DNA of 64,000 bases. It comes from Planctomycetia bacterium. GTDB taxonomy: Bacteria > Planctomycetota > Planctomycetia > Gemmatales > HRBIN36. Of the stretch, positions 45,956-52,899 are shown piece after piece. The translations under genes and the position numbers were made by a program. The notes beneath the pieces are model-generated. The model worked only from the letters and a program-made list of their open reading frames with translations, searched no databases and was not told the origin of the DNA. Position 1 is the first letter of the stretch. Every line of letters starts with the position of its first letter. The DNA is taken from the NCBI GenBank assembly GCA_016795155.1, contig JAEUIE010000036.1, positions 1 through 64,000 on the forward strand. Direction: 5' to 3'.

Positions 45956-46990
45956 TTACTGATTCTGCTGAGATGCCCGTAAAAGCCTGTCGCGAATTGC
46001 CATCCATTCCACACTGTCCGGGGGCAAAGTAACAATGATGCGGTGTGGACTGAGCAGGTCCAGCGTGTGCAGGGTTGCATAAAACTTATGAGAATAAGTG
46101 ATCGGTTCTGGGGGTAAAGGCATCACAATCACCTTAGTTGAAGGTGCAAAGGCATCTCGGTTACCCAATGGTACCCAGCCGATACGGTGACCTTCCCGGA
46201 TCAATTCTTCTACACGAATTCTACCTTCATCGTTATTCTCTGTCAGTTCCAAGGGTGTGTAGGGGGAATAATGCTTTTCAAGCAGTCCTGGTGAAAGTTG
46301 AGGCTGTTCAGGCGAAACGACAAGGGGTTGGTAACGATCAACTGGTTTGCCTAAGATCTGTTCAATTACCTGAACGCCAATAAAGCCTGGTCGAAGAAGT
46401 CGCGGTTTCGCTTCTGTCAGGTCGATGACTGTCGATTCAATTCCACGGGTGGTTGGCCCGCCATCGAGAACCAGTGGCAATCGTCCCTCCAGATCACGAA
46501 GCACGTGTTTCGCTTCAGTGGGAGATAACCGGCTGGAGCGATTGGCACTCGGGGCAGCAATGGGAAGTTCAACCGCATGTAGCAGGGCTTGTGCGACAGG
46601 GTGTGCAGGCACACGAACCGCAACCGTGGGGCCTCCGCCAGTTACTGTTGCAGGCACACATGATTTTTTTGGAAGTACCAGCGTCATGGGGCCGGGCCAG
46701 AAACGGTCAGCTAATCGGGCAGCATCTTCGGGCCAGGTTTGTGCCACTTGATGAACTGCCTCCGCATGGGAAACGTGTACGATCAGTGGATTCTTGGCAG
46801 GCCTGCCTTTGGCATTGAAAATGCCTTGAGCTGCTTCAGCATCGAGGGCGTTGGCACCGATGCCATACACGGTTTCAGTGGGGAAAGCAACCAGCCCGCC
46901 TTTGCGCAGGATTTCTACTGCTTTCTGAATGATCTCAGGTTCAGGATGATCGGGATTAACTGCAAGGACTTGGGTCTGCATAGCGTTCAT
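45956..46990 (-). CDS. tsaC: Threonylcarbamoyl-AMP synthase, Sua5 long form
   Basis: A 344-residue enzyme that makes threonylcarbamoyl-AMP from threonine, bicarbonate and ATP, the first step to t6A37 in tRNA. The YrdC domain shows FPTETVYGIGANA, KGRPAKNPLIVHV, LPIAAPSANRSS and GIESTVIDL. A C-terminal Sua5 domain of about 130 residues follows, as in YwlC/Sua5 proteins. The start MNAMQ at 46990 was chosen; the upstream frame lies in the divergent pdxH region, 80 bp away. Confidence 0.94.
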   Translation of the reverse strand: MNAMQTQVLAVNPDHPEPEIIQKAVEILRKGGLVAFPTETVYGIGANALDAEAAQGIFNAKGRPAKNPLIVHVSHAEAVHQVAQTWPEDAARLADRFWPGPMTLVLPKKSCVPATVTGGGPTVAVRVPAHPVAQALLHAVELPIAAPSANRSSRLSPTEAKHVLRDLEGRLPLVLDGGPTTRGIESTVIDLTEAKPRLLRPGFIGVQVIEQILGKPVDRYQPLVVSPEQPQLSPGLLEKHYSPYTPLELTENNDEGRIRVEELIREGHRIGWVPLGNRDAFAPSTKVIVMPLPPEPITYSHKFYATLHTLDLLSPHRIIVTLPPDSVEWMAIRDRLLRASQQNQ

Positions 46991-47070
46991 TGTAGGAATT
47001 GGAAGCAGGTGCAAGCAAATGCCAGCAGAGTTCTTATGCATATCATAGCTCCAGAAGCAGGAGCGTGCAC

Positions 47071-47709
47071 ATGGTAGATCTATCTCAGTTGCGACAGGAA
47101 TATGGCAAACTTGGTTTGTCGGAAGCAGATGCGAACACAGATCCCATCGAGCAGTTTCAGAACTGGTTTCACGAAGCAGTTGCTGATAACCTGGTCGAAC
47201 CCCATGCCATGGTGCTGTCAACGGTATCACCGGAAAGTAAGCCTTCGTCCCGGGTAGTTCTGCTTCGCCACGTTTCACACGAAGGATTTACGTTTTTCAC
47301 CAATTACCTGAGCCGAAAGGGTGTTGAACTAAATCAGAACCATGCTGCATCTTTATTATTTTTCTGGGGACAACTCGAACGGCAAGTTCGCGTCGAAGGG
47401 CATATTGTTAAGACCGATAGCTCAACTTCAGATGAATATTTCTCCAAACGTCCCCGCGACAGCCAATTGGCAGCAGTAATTTCTGCTCAAAGCAAGGTCG
47501 TTGAATCGCGCAAGGTACTGGAAGACAGAATGACCAAACTCTCTGCAGAATTAGATGGCAAGCCAGTTCCCAGGCCGGAACATTGGGGCGGCTATATTCT
47601 GATCCCGGAATCGATTGAATTCTGGCAGGGAAGACCGAGCAGACTGCATGATCGGCTGCGATATCGAAAAGTCAACAACCGTTGGTTGATGGAAAGGCTC
47701 AGTCCATGA
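47071..47709 (+). CDS. pdxH: Pyridoxamine 5'-phosphate oxidase
   Basis: A 212-residue FMN enzyme that oxidises pyridoxamine or pyridoxine 5'-phosphate to PLP. Family signatures: PSSRVVLLRHV (FMN loop), FFTNYLSRKGVEL, ALLFFWGQLERQVRVEG-like region and the C-terminal WQGRPSRLHDRLRYRK. AGGAG is eight bases before the ATG at 47071, and no clear start exists upstream despite the open frame. Divergent from sua5. Fully typical length. Confidence 0.95.
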   Translation: MVDLSQLRQEYGKLGLSEADANTDPIEQFQNWFHEAVADNLVEPHAMVLSTVSPESKPSSRVVLLRHVSHEGFTFFTNYLSRKGVELNQNHAASLLFFWGQLERQVRVEGHIVKTDSSTSDEYFSKRPRDSQLAAVISAQSKVVESRKVLEDRMTKLSAELDGKPVPRPEHWGGYILIPESIEFWQGRPSRLHDRLRYRKVNNRWLMERLSP

Positions 47710-47749
47710 TTGTCATTCTGCTGTCTCTTCTATCTCAGATGGAGCTTTC

Positions 47750-48265
47750 ATGAAAGCTACCTGTCCGCACTGCGCTGAGCGATTTTCCATCAGCGCCGAA
47801 ATGGTCGGCAAAAAAGCCAAGTGCGGGCAGTGCAGCCACGTTTTTGTCATACCTGAATCAACACAGGTACCGGCTGATGCATCAACTGTCGCCCCAGCAA
47901 GTGCTACGCAACAAGCCTGGCACAGTTTGTATCTCGCTGCCTTGGCGGTATTAATGTTGCTGTTTCGTGGGCAACAGGGTGGCATGGTGTTGAGTCTGAT
48001 TTTTGCCATAGCAATCGAAACAGCAGCCATCTGGATGACAGTACGTGGATTGAGAATCGCAATCAAATTAACTCCGGCAACAGAGCCGTTGAGTTTGGCC
48101 AGAACAGCATTTCTGGTGAATGCCATTTTGATTGGTCTACTTGGGCTCTCGGTGGTATTGACGCTCTACACTCTGATTTCAGGACGGGGTGGCGCCGGTG
48201 GCCTGGGAGATTTCAAGCAGATTTTTGATTCTGTCAACCAGGTTAACAAGATGTTGCCTCAATAA
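47750..48265 (+). CDS. Zinc-ribbon membrane protein, MJ0042-like N-terminus
   Basis: A 171-residue protein. The first 35 residues form a small zinc ribbon (CPHC at residues 5-8 and CGQC at about 25-28, similar to MJ0042-type knuckles). About three transmembrane helices follow (LYLAALAVLMLLF, MVLSLIFAIAIETAAIW, TAFLVNAILIGLLGLSVVLTLYTLI), with a short cytosolic tail. GGAG five bases upstream marks the start. It lies two bp before hisC and is probably cotranscribed. Function unknown. Confidence 0.75.
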   Translation: MKATCPHCAERFSISAEMVGKKAKCGQCSHVFVIPESTQVPADASTVAPASATQQAWHSLYLAALAVLMLLFRGQQGGMVLSLIFAIAIETAAIWMTVRGLRIAIKLTPATEPLSLARTAFLVNAILIGLLGLSVVLTLYTLISGRGGAGGLGDFKQIFDSVNQVNKMLPQ

Positions 48266-48267
48266 GG

Positions 48268-49335
48268 GTGTATCAGTTGTCTTCAACTCCAGAGTTTATT
48301 CGTCCGGCGATTCGTTCCATGCAAGGCTATCAGCCTGGAGAACAGCCACAGGGTAAGAACGACGTAATCAAACTGAATACCAATGAAAATCCTTATCCAC
48401 CTTCGCCCAGGGTAATCGAAGCCATTCAGCGGGCATTACAAGGCGACATCCTCCGCAAGTACCCCGATCCACTTGGCTGGAAATTCCGACATGCAGCAGC
48501 CAAAGTGCTGGGGGTTGCAGCAGAGAACATTGTGATTGGCAATGGTTCTGATGAAATACTCACGATGGCAGTACGTGCCATGGTTCCGGAAGGCGGTGTA
48601 GTAGTTGCCCCCACGCCGAGTTACATCCTGTATCAAACCCTGGCACAAATACAGGGAGCATCGTTTACTTGCATACCCTTTGAGCCGAACTGGACCCTTG
48701 ATCCACGAAAGCTCAATGGGGTGGGGCATCTGACGTTTCTCCCCAATCCTAATTCACCCACGGGTACGTTCATTCAGCCTGGGGCATTCAAGAACTGGCC
48801 AACGCCTTTGGTATTAGATGAGGCTTATGTGGAGTTCGCTGAAGACAATGGCATTGCTTTAGTGAAAGAGAATCCCCATGTGATTGTCAGTCGAACATTC
48901 AGCAAGGCTTATTCACTGGCGGGCATCCGCTTTGGATTCGCTGTCGCAGATCAAGGCGTTGCCGAGCAACTCTACAAGGTTAAGGATTCCTATAACTGTG
49001 ATGCATTATCGCAGGTGGCAGCTACTGCTGCCATCGAAGATCAGGAGTACCTGGCACATACTCGTTCGAAGATTCTTGCGACACGGGCTAGATTGCAGTC
49101 CGCATTGAATGAGTTTGGATTTCAGACACTACCATCGCAGGCGAACTTTATCTGGTGTCAGCATTCACAGCGTTTCGAGAAGTTCATTTATGAACAACTC
49201 AAGCTCAAGGGCATCCTCATTCGTTACTTCCAGTATCCCAACTGGGAACAGGGAATACGCATCAGTGTGGGGACAGATGCACAGATAGATCGTTTGCTGG
49301 AAGAGTTATCATCCATCCTTAAGGGGGCAACTTAG
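48268..49335 (+). CDS. hisC: Histidinol-phosphate aminotransferase
   Basis: A 355-residue PLP-dependent class I/II transaminase of histidine synthesis. Signatures: KLNTNENPYPPSP near the N-terminus, FLPNPNSPTGTF and SRTFSKAYSLAGIRFG with the PLP lysine. The first possible start is GTG at 48268; TTG at 48277 has AAGGG nine bases upstream and may be the real start. The two-base gap from the preceding gene suggests coupling. No other his gene is close. Confidence 0.93.
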   Translation: MYQLSSTPEFIRPAIRSMQGYQPGEQPQGKNDVIKLNTNENPYPPSPRVIEAIQRALQGDILRKYPDPLGWKFRHAAAKVLGVAAENIVIGNGSDEILTMAVRAMVPEGGVVVAPTPSYILYQTLAQIQGASFTCIPFEPNWTLDPRKLNGVGHLTFLPNPNSPTGTFIQPGAFKNWPTPLVLDEAYVEFAEDNGIALVKENPHVIVSRTFSKAYSLAGIRFGFAVADQGVAEQLYKVKDSYNCDALSQVAATAAIEDQEYLAHTRSKILATRARLQSALNEFGFQTLPSQANFIWCQHSQRFEKFIYEQLKLKGILIRYFQYPNWEQGIRISVGTDAQIDRLLEELSSILKGAT

Positions 49336-49400
49336 ATAATAATTCCTGAACGCTGTTCCCCACGTTTGATAAAACAGCCTTGCCACCAGGGAGTTCTCGA

Positions 49401-50879
49401 ATGCTGAAGTGCTGGCCTGTGTTGTTTCTGTTCCTAACTGCATCACATCTTGATGCACAGGAAAAACAGAACGCTCCTCGATTTACAGTAACCTTTTCGA
49501 AAACCATCAGTGAAACGCCTGTCAGCGGCAGGGTATTGGTCATGTTGGGGCAGGGAGGCGAACCTCGTCATGGGCCGAACTGGTTTAGGCCCATGCCTTT
49601 CTTCGCTCGCGATGTCAAAGACTGGGCTCCAGAAACGCCATTGGAAATTGGCCAGGAAGCAATCAGTTTCCCCACCAATCTGAACCAGTTGCCAGCCAAG
49701 GAATATACCGTTCAGGCAGTGCTCGATCTGGATGTTGCCAACACCCATCGAATAGGCAGCAGCCCAGGCAACGGTTACAGCAATGCAGAAAAAGTCACAC
49801 TCGATCCCCAAAAGGGATTTAATGTGAAACTAGTCATTGATCAGGTGGTGAAAGAAGCACCATTTAAGGAAACCGCTCAGATCAAGCTGGTTGAGATTCA
49901 AAGTAAACTGTTGAGTGATTTTCACGGCAAACCAGTTCGCCTTCGAGCAGGTGTCAAGTTGCCTAAGGACTTTGAGAACAGCCAGAAAAAGTATCCAGTA
50001 GTTTACGAAATACCGGGGTTTGGCGGCGATCATCGCGCTATACAGTCAACGCGATTATCTTCGGTGTTCCCCATCGACATGATTCATGTGGTGCTCGATC
50101 CTGATTGCAGCACAGGACATCATGTCTTTGCAAACTCTGCCAACAATGGCCCGTATGGGCAGGCATTAATTACCGAATTGATTCCCGAAATTGAAAAGCG
50201 ATATCGTGGCGTTGGTAAACCGACAGCTCGTTTCCTCACTGGGCATTCATCCGGGGGGTGGAGCAGCTTGTGGCTGCAGGTCACATATCCCGATTATTTT
50301 GGCGGCACCTGGTCTACCGCACCTGATCCAGTCGATTTCCGCGATTTCCAGCAGATCAATATTTATGGGCAGGGTACGAATATGTTTGTAGATGCTTCGG
50401 GAGCATCGAGGCCCATTGCCCGCCGAGGTAATACTGCAGTGCTTTATTACAAGCCATTTTCGGATATGGAAGTGGTCATGGGGCGAGGCGGGCAGTTGTA
50501 TTCCTTTGAAGCAGTATTCAGTCCCAAGGATGGCAATGGCAAGCCACGGCAACTCTGGGATAGAAACACCGGAGCTATCGATCTCGAAACTGCCAAATAC
50601 TGGGAACGGTACGATATCCGTCTGCAACTGGAACGAAACTGGGCTTCACTGGCGCCTCGTCTCAAAGGGAAAATCCATGTTTTCATGGGCGATCTGGATA
50701 CGTTTTATCTCGAAGGCGCTACGAAACTCCTGAAGGAAAGCCTGGCTAATCTCGGTTCCGATGCAGTCATCGAAATCGTGCCTGGCAAGGATCATGGTTC
50801 CCTGATGACTCAGGATGTCTACAAGCGAATTGCAACAGAAATGGCTGATGCTTACCGCAAACATCATCCTGCACCCTAG
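49401..50879 (+). CDS. Secreted esterase-like alpha/beta-hydrolase
   Basis: A 492-residue exported protein. After a signal peptide (CWPVLFLFLTASHLDA) comes an Ig-like N-terminal part of about 180 residues, then an esterase D/enterochelin-esterase-like hydrolase: YPVVYEIPGFGG, the nucleophile elbow GHSSGGW, and an active-site His in KDHGSLM. Start ATG 49401 has AGGGAG seven bases before it; the frame from 49380 begins with TTG. It is followed after nine bases by a membrane protein gene in the same operon. Substrate unknown. Confidence 0.85.
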   Translation: MLKCWPVLFLFLTASHLDAQEKQNAPRFTVTFSKTISETPVSGRVLVMLGQGGEPRHGPNWFRPMPFFARDVKDWAPETPLEIGQEAISFPTNLNQLPAKEYTVQAVLDLDVANTHRIGSSPGNGYSNAEKVTLDPQKGFNVKLVIDQVVKEAPFKETAQIKLVEIQSKLLSDFHGKPVRLRAGVKLPKDFENSQKKYPVVYEIPGFGGDHRAIQSTRLSSVFPIDMIHVVLDPDCSTGHHVFANSANNGPYGQALITELIPEIEKRYRGVGKPTARFLTGHSSGGWSSLWLQVTYPDYFGGTWSTAPDPVDFRDFQQINIYGQGTNMFVDASGASRPIARRGNTAVLYYKPFSDMEVVMGRGGQLYSFEAVFSPKDGNGKPRQLWDRNTGAIDLETAKYWERYDIRLQLERNWASLAPRLKGKIHVFMGDLDTFYLEGATKLLKESLANLGSDAVIEIVPGKDHGSLMTQDVYKRIATEMADAYRKHHPAP

Positions 50880-50888
50880 GAGTGAGTT

Positions 50889-51506
50889 ATGTCGAATGCA
50901 GTCACCAATGCTCCTCCAGTTACCATGGATCGCCATCCCCTGGGGCTGCCTGCCGGCAGCATTCGAGCGTTGCTTTCATTGGGAATAGCGGGAGCATTCC
51001 TGTTGTATCTTTGCCACCCCAAAGCGACGCATGTTCCGCTGTATCTGCACTTTCTGACATTCGCCCTTTTCCTTTTTTTCGCCAGTCATGGAAGAACGAT
51101 CGGAACCGGTGGCCCATCTCCTTTGTTTTTACCGGCCGGTATTTTGCGATTCATCATTGTGGCAGCCATTGTCGGAGTGGTAGCTTGGCGAGGCTGGCTT
51201 GATCCCCAGGATGTCGTACAGCGTATGCGGCCACAGGAAAGCGAGTTGGATGCCTGGGGTATCATGTTTGCTGCTACCGTTGGAGGGTTTTTCCTCGGTT
51301 GGCTTATCGCTCACGGGCCCTGGCGGAAATCTCCCGTTTTTCAGGATTTTCTGGCATGGATAGCACTGGTTGCACTACTCATGATGCTGGCTGAAGCTCT
51401 CTGGAAAGGCTTTATTGATCCTGCAGGCATCAAAGTCGGCAACAGGCCAATGTGGGAATCACTGCTGCTGGGCGTGGTCACTTTCTATTTTGGTTCACGA
51501 TCGTAA
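50889..51506 (+). CDS. Membrane protein, 205 residues, unknown
   Basis: A 205-residue protein with five or six hydrophobic helices (LLSLGIAGAFLLYL, LHFLTFALFLFF, RFIIVAAIVGVVAW, MFAATVGGFFLGWLIA, WIALVALLMMLAEALW, SLLLGVVTFYFG). AGGAG lies six bases before the ATG. No domain recognised. Its stop codon is two bases from the 3' end of the atypical tRNA-Tyr gene, which runs toward it from the opposite strand, so the two transcripts converge directly. Confidence 0.75.
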   Translation: MSNAVTNAPPVTMDRHPLGLPAGSIRALLSLGIAGAFLLYLCHPKATHVPLYLHFLTFALFLFFASHGRTIGTGGPSPLFLPAGILRFIIVAAIVGVVAWRGWLDPQDVVQRMRPQESELDAWGIMFAATVGGFFLGWLIAHGPWRKSPVFQDFLAWIALVALLMMLAEALWKGFIDPAGIKVGNRPMWESLLLGVVTFYFGSRS

Positions 51507-51507
51507 G

Positions 51508-51593
51508 TGGGCACTGGAGGAATCGAACCTCTCGCCTTCCACCACACCAATTAATGGCATCGGATTTACAGTCCGACATGTGGAGCAATGCCC
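51508..51593 (-). tRNA. Atypical tRNA-Tyr-like gene (GTA), 8/4 acceptor/T fold
   Basis: An 86-base element with anticodon arm TCGGA/TCCGA, loop CTGTAAA, anticodon GTA. The T loop TTCGATT is closed by only four pairs (GAGG/CCTC), but the acceptor can form eight (GGGCATTG with CAGTGCCC, one G-U), giving the 8/4 instead of the 7/5 layout. Discriminator is A and pair 1-72 is G-C, both correct for bacterial Tyr. Only nine bases separate acceptor and anticodon stem, too few for a D arm, while 28 bases lie between anticodon and T stems. It may be functional, a permuted or minor tRNA, or a pseudogene. Confidence 0.55.
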
Positions 51594-51613
51594 CGAAATA
51601 ACGCAAGAAGAAA

Positions 51614-51659
51614 CTGCCTGCCAGTTTCATGACTGTCCTCATGAAGAACAGGCAGGCAG
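51614..51659 (-). other. Long hairpin between the two atypical tRNA genes
   Basis: Outer arms CTGCCTGCC (51614-51622) and GGCAGGCAG (51651-51659), inner arms TTCATGA (51626-51632) and TCATGAA (51639-51645), loop CTGTCC. On the minus strand the hairpin is followed by TTTCTTCTTG, so it may be a weak terminator or a processing signal between tRNA-Cys-like and tRNA-Tyr-like sequences. Confidence 0.65.
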
Positions 51660-51665
51660 CCTCCA

Positions 51666-51744
51666 AGTCACAGGAGGGAGTCGAACCCCTTATCATCGGT
51701 TTTGCAGACCGACCCCTCGCCATGAAGGTTCAGATTCCTGCGAC
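51666..51744 (-). tRNA. Atypical tRNA-Cys-like gene (GCA), 8/4 acceptor/T fold
   Basis: A 79-base element with anticodon arm TCGGT/ACCGA, loop CTGCAAA, anticodon GCA, and a normal five-base variable loop. The T stem has four pairs (GGGG/CCCT, loop TTCGACT), and the acceptor has eight (GTCGCAGG with CCTGTGAC, one G-U). Discriminator U73 fits cysteine identity. The segment between acceptor and D arm is about eight bases, not two. D stem CCTT/AGGG with loop CATGGCG can form. It lies 72 bases upstream of the tRNA-Tyr-like gene on the same strand. Confidence 0.6.
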
Positions 51745-51826
51745 ACGACAACGTGATGAACACTGCTGTGCAGTGTAATTGAATGACGCGTTCAACAGAT
51801 GCAAGAGCGTTCACCACGCAGTCAAG

Positions 51827-52027
51827 CTACTGCTGCAGCGAAACCGTGCGTCCCAGATACTGGCTGAGCACGCGAGGCCCGATGAGGCCCAGTTCCAGTC
51901 TCGATGTTGCCAGCAGTTCCTTCGACGACAATTGTGTCCGTCGCCGTTGTTCCGTTCGACGAGCCTGTGCCAGGACACGGTTCAAACGAGCAGGACTTTC
52001 AACTTCAACTTCACGATGGAAAGACAT
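51827..52027 (-). CDS. Small basic protein, 66 residues, upstream of the atypical tRNAs
   Basis: A 66-residue frame with AGGAG seven bases before the ATG. It is rich in Arg and Gln (RRTEQRRRTQLSSKELLATSRL), predicted helical, with no recognised domain. It ends 82 bases upstream of the tRNA-Cys-like gene on the same strand, so the order is small protein, Cys-like, Tyr-like. An RNA-binding or tRNA-related role would fit the context but is inference only. Overlapping plus-strand frames look like shadows. Confidence 0.6.
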   Translation of the reverse strand: MSFHREVEVESPARLNRVLAQARRTEQRRRTQLSSKELLATSRLELGLIGPRVLSQYLGRTVSLQQ

Positions 52028-52071
52028 GTTAACTCCTCAAGTTAAGGTGTAAGAAACGTAAGGGAAAGAAT

Positions 52072-52131
52072 GCTATTCGGGTACCACGGTTTGCGTGTAC
52101 TCACGCTAACCGTGCCCATTCACTGAATAGC
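52072..52131 (-). promoter_or_regulatory. Long structured leader or terminator hairpin
   Basis: A stacked hairpin: GCTATTC/GAATAGC, GGG/CCC, CACGGTT/AACCGTG and GCGTG/CACGC around loop TACT. It lies between the 132-residue gene (ends 52163) and the 66-residue gene (starts 52027) on the minus strand. It could end the upstream transcript (T-rich tract follows) or act as a structured leader for the 66-residue gene. Confidence 0.6.
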
Positions 52132-52162
52132 TACTGCTGTGGGCTAGCTCAGTTGCGTGCGA

Positions 52163-52561
52163 TTATTTTGCCTGTGGCAACGGCTGCGTCACGCTGTTGG
52201 AGACAGGCGCCGTTGCCGGGCTAATCGGAACGCTGGAGTTGGAGGAGTGTTTCAACCGCAGTCGATGGCGATAACTTCGCCGGGGTGGTTCTAACAGAAC
52301 TGGCAGGTTTTCAGCAGTTTTCGCTGGTGTGGAAGCAGTTGCAGCTTGTTCAGATGGTTTCGAGGCAGGAGATGCTGCAGGGTGGGAAGTTCTCACCAGT
52401 TGCCAGTGTCTTGGTCGCCTGGTTTTAACCCATTGCCATGGTTCGGCTTGCTGGGCTGTAGCTTGTGGTTGTTGTTGCGGTTTCACCGGTTCATCTGCTT
52501 GCACGCCTGAGACGGCAACCAGGGATAGACCAACGAATGCAAACGAATTAAGAGTCTTCAT
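52163..52561 (-). CDS. Secreted basic Pro/Gln/Ser-rich protein, 132 residues
   Basis: A 132-residue protein with a clear signal peptide (FAFVGLSLVAVSGVQA). The mature part is low complexity: Gln/Pro/Ala-rich at first, then a basic aromatic patch (WQWVKTRRPRHWQLVRT), Ser/Pro/Ala tracts and a RRSYRHRLRLKH patch. No globular domain is recognised. Similar exported basic proteins are common in planctomycetes. It is first in the minus-strand run that leads into the small protein and the atypical tRNAs. Confidence 0.7.
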   Translation of the reverse strand: MKTLNSFAFVGLSLVAVSGVQADEPVKPQQQPQATAQQAEPWQWVKTRRPRHWQLVRTSHPAASPASKPSEQAATASTPAKTAENLPVLLEPPRRSYRHRLRLKHSSNSSVPISPATAPVSNSVTQPLPQAK

Positions 52562-52687
52562 GTGATGGATTCTCCGATCTAGAGTGAAATGGACTGACTG
52601 GGAATGTGGTAATTGAGCAAATCGGTTTCGTGCAGCAACATAGACAATACATGACAGACTCCTTGAAAAGTGGTTGCGTAAATGACA

Positions 52688-52720
52688 ACAGGCCTGAGCG
52701 TTAGGTTCGCCCAGGCCTGT
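52688..52720 (-). terminator. Hairpin downstream of the symporter gene
   Basis: ACAGGCCTG (52688-52696) pairs with CAGGCCTGT (52712-52720), followed on the minus strand by TTGTCATTT. It probably ends the DUF485-ActP transcript, including the small frame at 52747. Confidence 0.65.
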
Positions 52721-52746
52721 CGAGAATTTGCAGCGGTTAGTGAAGT

Positions 52747-52830
52747 TTAGCTGATACTTCCTCCGTTGCCCATTCCCGACAAGCCGGGCTGGCTAATGGA
52801 ACAACAGTAAATGTAATAGCATCGCTTCAT
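52747..52830 (-). CDS. Candidate 27-residue peptide downstream of actP
   Basis: A 27-residue frame rich in Cys, Tyr, Gly and Ser (starts MKRCYYIYCC, ends GNGGSIS). It begins 69 bases after the ActP stop and ends before the hairpin at 52688. No good ribosome site is seen, so translation would depend on reading through or coupling. It may be chance; reported because the frame ends cleanly before the terminator. Confidence 0.25.
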   Translation of the reverse strand: MKRCYYIYCCSISQPGLSGMGNGGSIS

Positions 52831-52899
52831 GATTAACATAATACCCTCATCGGCGAAAATAGCAAGCGAGGTTGAGGAAATAGCAACTGGTGTTGGAAG

